Below are positions 61,876 through 64,000 of a stretch of 64,000 nt of DNA, one piece after another. How positions within the stretch are numbered: position 1 is the stretch's first letter; each line of letters begins with the position of its first letter. Made by a program: the position numbers and the translations under genes. This DNA is from Acidobacteriota bacterium (GTDB lineage: Bacteria > Acidobacteriota > Terriglobia > Bryobacterales > Bryobacteraceae). The DNA is taken from contig JACPNQ010000001.1 of NCBI GenBank assembly GCA_016185425.1, forward strand, positions 62,001 through 126,000. Reading direction: 5' to 3'. The notes under the pieces were generated by a model. The model ran no database searches. It worked only from the letters and a program-made list of their open reading frames with translations, and was not told the DNA's origin.

Positions 61876-63015
61876 ATGCCCTCTCTTCAAGCTCAATTTT
61901 TGACCGGTCTGCTATTAGCCTCCGGCGTGCTCATTGCGCAGACTACGCCAAGACCGGCGCTGCCGCCGCTGCCCGCGGCGCTCGGCGTACCAAAGCCCGG
62001 GCCGGCGGGTGACGGACCCTATACCCCGCAGCCAATTCTGCCGGGCGGGATTGTGGTTCCACTCTATCCCGCGGGTTCTCCCTATTTGAAGGCCGACAAG
62101 GTTCGCGAGCCCGAGGTCTACAACATGAGCCAGACCGTTGCGGGCCGGATTGGCAGCATTGTCAACATTCATAATCCGTCGATCGAGGTCCATACGGTGG
62201 ACCGCGGATTGAACACCGGCGCGGCGATTATTCTGGCGGCCGGCGGCGGGCACAACACGTTGAATGTAGGTTCCGAGAGCGCGGATTTTGTGCCGTTCTT
62301 CTATAACTACGGCGTCAACACAATCATCCTGCGCAACCGGCTGCGGCGCGACGGATATAACCCGCAGACCGATGCCGTGAACGATGCGATGCAGGCGATC
62401 CGGCTGGTGCGGGCGTATGCGAAGGAGTGGAACATCGATCCGAACAAGATCGGGATTATGGGCTTTTCGGCAGGTGCGGAACTGTCGTCACCGGCGGCGG
62501 TACTTTACGAAGAGTTCGACAAGAAGAATGGCGATCCGTCCGATCCGCTCGCCGGGATTTCGTCGCGGCCGGACTATGTGGGCATCATCTATCCGGGGCC
62601 GACACCGTTTGCGCGCAACCGGACCGCGCCGGCGATTCCGAAGGATGTGCCTCCGGCATTTATTGCGTGCGCCGGATCCGGAGACCGCGGACACGCGATC
62701 TGGGCAATGGACTACTACAGCGCCATGCTGGCTGCTGGCGTGCCGAATATCGAGATGCACCTGTATGGCAACGGGCGGCATCCGGGCGATCCGTTGAGCG
62801 ATGGAAGCCGGATGACGGGCGGGTTGACGGACCGGAATAATATGCCGATGGGAACATGGCAGTATCGATTTGTCGACTGGTTCCGGGATTTGGGTTTTCT
62901 CCAGAAACCGGGTGCGGAGACGAAAGCGGCGAAGGATGTTGCGGCGTATGTAGCGAATCCACCGCGGATGCCGGGTCAGGGACGGCCGCCTTCGGTAGCG
63001 GGGCCGAAGCCATAA
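61876..63015 (+). CDS. Secreted alpha/beta-hydrolase esterase (acetyl-xylan-esterase-like)
   Basis: A protein of 379 residues with a signal peptide 'FLTGLLLASGVLIAQ'. Oxyanion-hole region 'AAIILAAGGGHNTLN', nucleophile Ser in 'KIGIMGFSAGAELSSPAAVL', and acid/His region 'PPAFIACAGSGDRGHAIWAM' with 'HLYGNGRHPGDP'. It is similar to BD-FAE/acetylxylan-esterase-like hydrolases that remove acyl groups from plant polysaccharides; the exact substrate is unknown. Confidence 0.88.
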   Translation: MPSLQAQFLTGLLLASGVLIAQTTPRPALPPLPAALGVPKPGPAGDGPYTPQPILPGGIVVPLYPAGSPYLKADKVREPEVYNMSQTVAGRIGSIVNIHNPSIEVHTVDRGLNTGAAIILAAGGGHNTLNVGSESADFVPFFYNYGVNTIILRNRLRRDGYNPQTDAVNDAMQAIRLVRAYAKEWNIDPNKIGIMGFSAGAELSSPAAVLYEEFDKKNGDPSDPLAGISSRPDYVGIIYPGPTPFARNRTAPAIPKDVPPAFIACAGSGDRGHAIWAMDYYSAMLAAGVPNIEMHLYGNGRHPGDPLSDGSRMTGGLTDRNNMPMGTWQYRFVDWFRDLGFLQKPGAETKAAKDVAAYVANPPRMPGQGRPPSVAGPKP

Positions 63016-63019
63016 CGGC

Positions 63020-63265
63020 CTATTCGATTACTTGTTCGACAGCATCTGCCGAAGCCGGCCGGCGTGTGACTCTCCAGGAGCGAGCAAAAAGCCACTGCTC
63101 GACGGCCTTGCGGACGTTTTCGCCAAAACCAAAGCCCGCGGGCCTCAACATCTCGATCGAGGCCGGGCGCCCACGAGAATCCACGGATATTTCGAGAACA
63201 ACGGTAGCGTCCAAACCCAGTTTGCGGCCCACAGTGGGGTAGACCGGCTGGACATGACGCAGCAT
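63020..63265 (-). CDS. TonB C-terminal-domain protein (start uncertain)
   Basis: From ATG 63265 there are 81 residues: 'LRHVQPVYPTVGRKLGLDAT', 'VVLEISVDSRGRPASIEML', 'RPAGFGFGENVRKAVEQWLF', a TonB_C domain. In the same frame upstream, a signal-like sequence 'LRLPLAGAGALCAQAPEEP' and 'ILIGPGVEPPKM' continue the protein, but no ATG, GTG or TTG is available before a stop; only CTG (63355) would fit. So it either starts at an unusual codon, has lost its start, or starts at 63265 as a short soluble domain. Confidence 0.6.
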   Translation of the reverse strand: MLRHVQPVYPTVGRKLGLDATVVLEISVDSRGRPASIEMLRPAGFGFGENVRKAVEQWLFARSWRVTRRPASADAVEQVIE

Positions 63266-63409
63266 CTTCGGCGGCTCGACACCAGGGCCGATGAGGATGG
63301 GCTCCTCCGGCGCCTGCGCGCATAGCGCCCCTGCGCCGGCTAGTGGCAGCCTCAGGAACTTATGCCAATTTTCTCACGGTGCGGCGGAGCCACCGCTTAT
63401 CATGTATGA

Positions 63410-64000
63410 ATGCCCATAGTTGTTGTTGGCTCCGTCGCCTATGACGGGGTCGAGACTCCGCACGGAAAGGTCGAGCGGATGCTCGGTGGATCGTGCACCT
63501 ACATCGCGCTTGCCGCGAGCTATTTTTCCCCCGTTCAGATTGTCGCCGTTGTCGGCGAAGACTTCGCTCAGGAAGATACGGACCTGCTGCTTTCGCGGGG
63601 TGTCGACCTCGCTGGACTCGAACACGCGCCGGGAAAAACGTTCTTCTGGAAAGGCGTGTACTCGGCCGATATGAACGACAGGGAGACACTGGTCACCGAC
63701 CTGAACGTTTTCGAGCACTTCGATCCGAAACTGCCGGAATCCTACAAAAACGCCGAATACCTCCTTCTCGGCAACATTCAGCCAACGTTACAACGCAATG
63801 TGCGGGCGCAGATGCGGAAGCCGCGGATTACCGGCGGCGACACGATGAACCTGTGGATCAATATCGCGCGGGAAGAATTGCTGCAGACGCTGCGCGGCTG
63901 GGATTTCCTGCTGATCAACGACGGCGAGGCGAGGCTGCTTTCCGGCGAGAACAACCTGCGCAAGGCGGCGCGGGCGATCCAGGAGATGGGTCCGAACACG
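63410..64000 (+). CDS. PfkB-family carbohydrate kinase, 3'-truncated by window edge
   Basis: ATG 63410 opens 197 codons with no stop to the end of the window. 'MPIVVVGSVAYDGVETPHGK', 'LGGSCTYIALAASYFSPVQI', 'VAVVGEDFAQEDTDLLLSRG', 'KTFFWKGVYSADMNDRETL' and 'FLLINDGEARLLSGENNL' match the ribokinase/PfkB fold. The catalytic 'GAGD' motif should lie just beyond the edge. It phosphorylates a sugar or nucleoside; the substrate is unknown. It is divergent from the TonB-domain gene. Confidence 0.9.
   Translation, partial: MPIVVVGSVAYDGVETPHGKVERMLGGSCTYIALAASYFSPVQIVAVVGEDFAQEDTDLLLSRGVDLAGLEHAPGKTFFWKGVYSADMNDRETLVTDLNVFEHFDPKLPESYKNAEYLLLGNIQPTLQRNVRAQMRKPRITGGDTMNLWINIAREELLQTLRGWDFLLINDGEARLLSGENNLRKAARAIQEMGPNT

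Noticed and set aside
1..64000. tRNA, rRNA, CRISPR arrays, prophage genes
   Set aside because: I looked for cloverleaf-like, rRNA-like and regularly spaced repeat patterns and phage structural gene order and saw none that could be supported by eye.

Overview
The window looks like a chromosome segment of an acidobacterium of the Bryobacteraceae / Candidatus Solibacter type. It is GC-rich and has wide intergenic spacing. It carries gene families expanded in that group: DUF1501 and PSD1 (DUF1549/DUF1553) pairs, a TIGR03435 'soil-associated' domain, an Oar-like TonB-dependent receptor, TPR-multihaem cytochromes, quinoprotein dehydrogenases, and an N-terminal '[15 protein letters not shown]' regulator. 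No rRNA, tRNA, CRISPR array or intact transposase was seen. All assignments come from reading the sequence; no database search was run.

Layout. 1-2.05 kb (+): the end of a DUF1501 gene and a TIM-barrel isomerase-like protein. 2.05-11.85 kb (-): a tightly packed run that begins with a three-subunit Sdh1/type-F-like succinate dehydrogenase (sdhC-sdhA-sdhB), passes through a TPR-like protein, a sulfatase, a PSD1 cytochrome and a DUF1501 protein, and ends in a small secreted protein made of 16-residue repeats. 12.3-20.3 kb (-): an RND efflux operon (membrane fusion protein, pump, outer-membrane factor) behind a good sigma-54-type promoter, next to a GAF/AAA+/Fis sigma-54 activator and a STAS-like protein. 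20.3-28.9 kb: a membrane-anchored regulator, then (-) a TonB-dependent receptor with two seven-haem TPR cytochromes behind a good sigma-70-type promoter.

28.9-32.5 kb is a scar. An RspA-type enolase-superfamily gene has been split: its signal-peptide end lies near 31.9 kb and its body, with an amber codon, at 29-30 kb. Between them sit a decayed IS66 transposase fragment, a TylF-type methyltransferase and a perfect 22-bp inverted repeat. 32.5-44.9 kb: a secreted protein, a PQQ/cytochrome quinoprotein, a frameshifted GDPD relic, a NIPSNAP protein, a YncE-phosphoesterase fusion, a HicB relic, a DUF6843-like membrane protein, and a second PSD1-DUF1501 operon with two unknown genes. 45-48.3 kb: DinB, a vapB antitoxin with a destroyed vapC, and a BlaR1-like M56/TIGR03435 sensor with its BlaI repressor and a palindromic operator.

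48.3-54.3 kb (-): a double glyoxalase-fold protein, a 681-residue unknown protein with the same motif at both ends, an actin-like ATPase translationally coupled to a PGRP-like amidase, and an unknown protein. 54.4-56.3 kb: GmhA, a secreted protein, RbfA and a META-domain lipoprotein. 56.5-60.9 kb (+): a compact operon of ECF sigma factor, zinc-finger anti-sigma factor, an unknown protein and a TPR-CHAT protease lipoprotein. This is the best candidate for an undescribed signalling system. 61.2-64 kb: a PEP-CTERM protein, an esterase, a TonB C-terminal-domain protein and a PfkB kinase that runs off the window.
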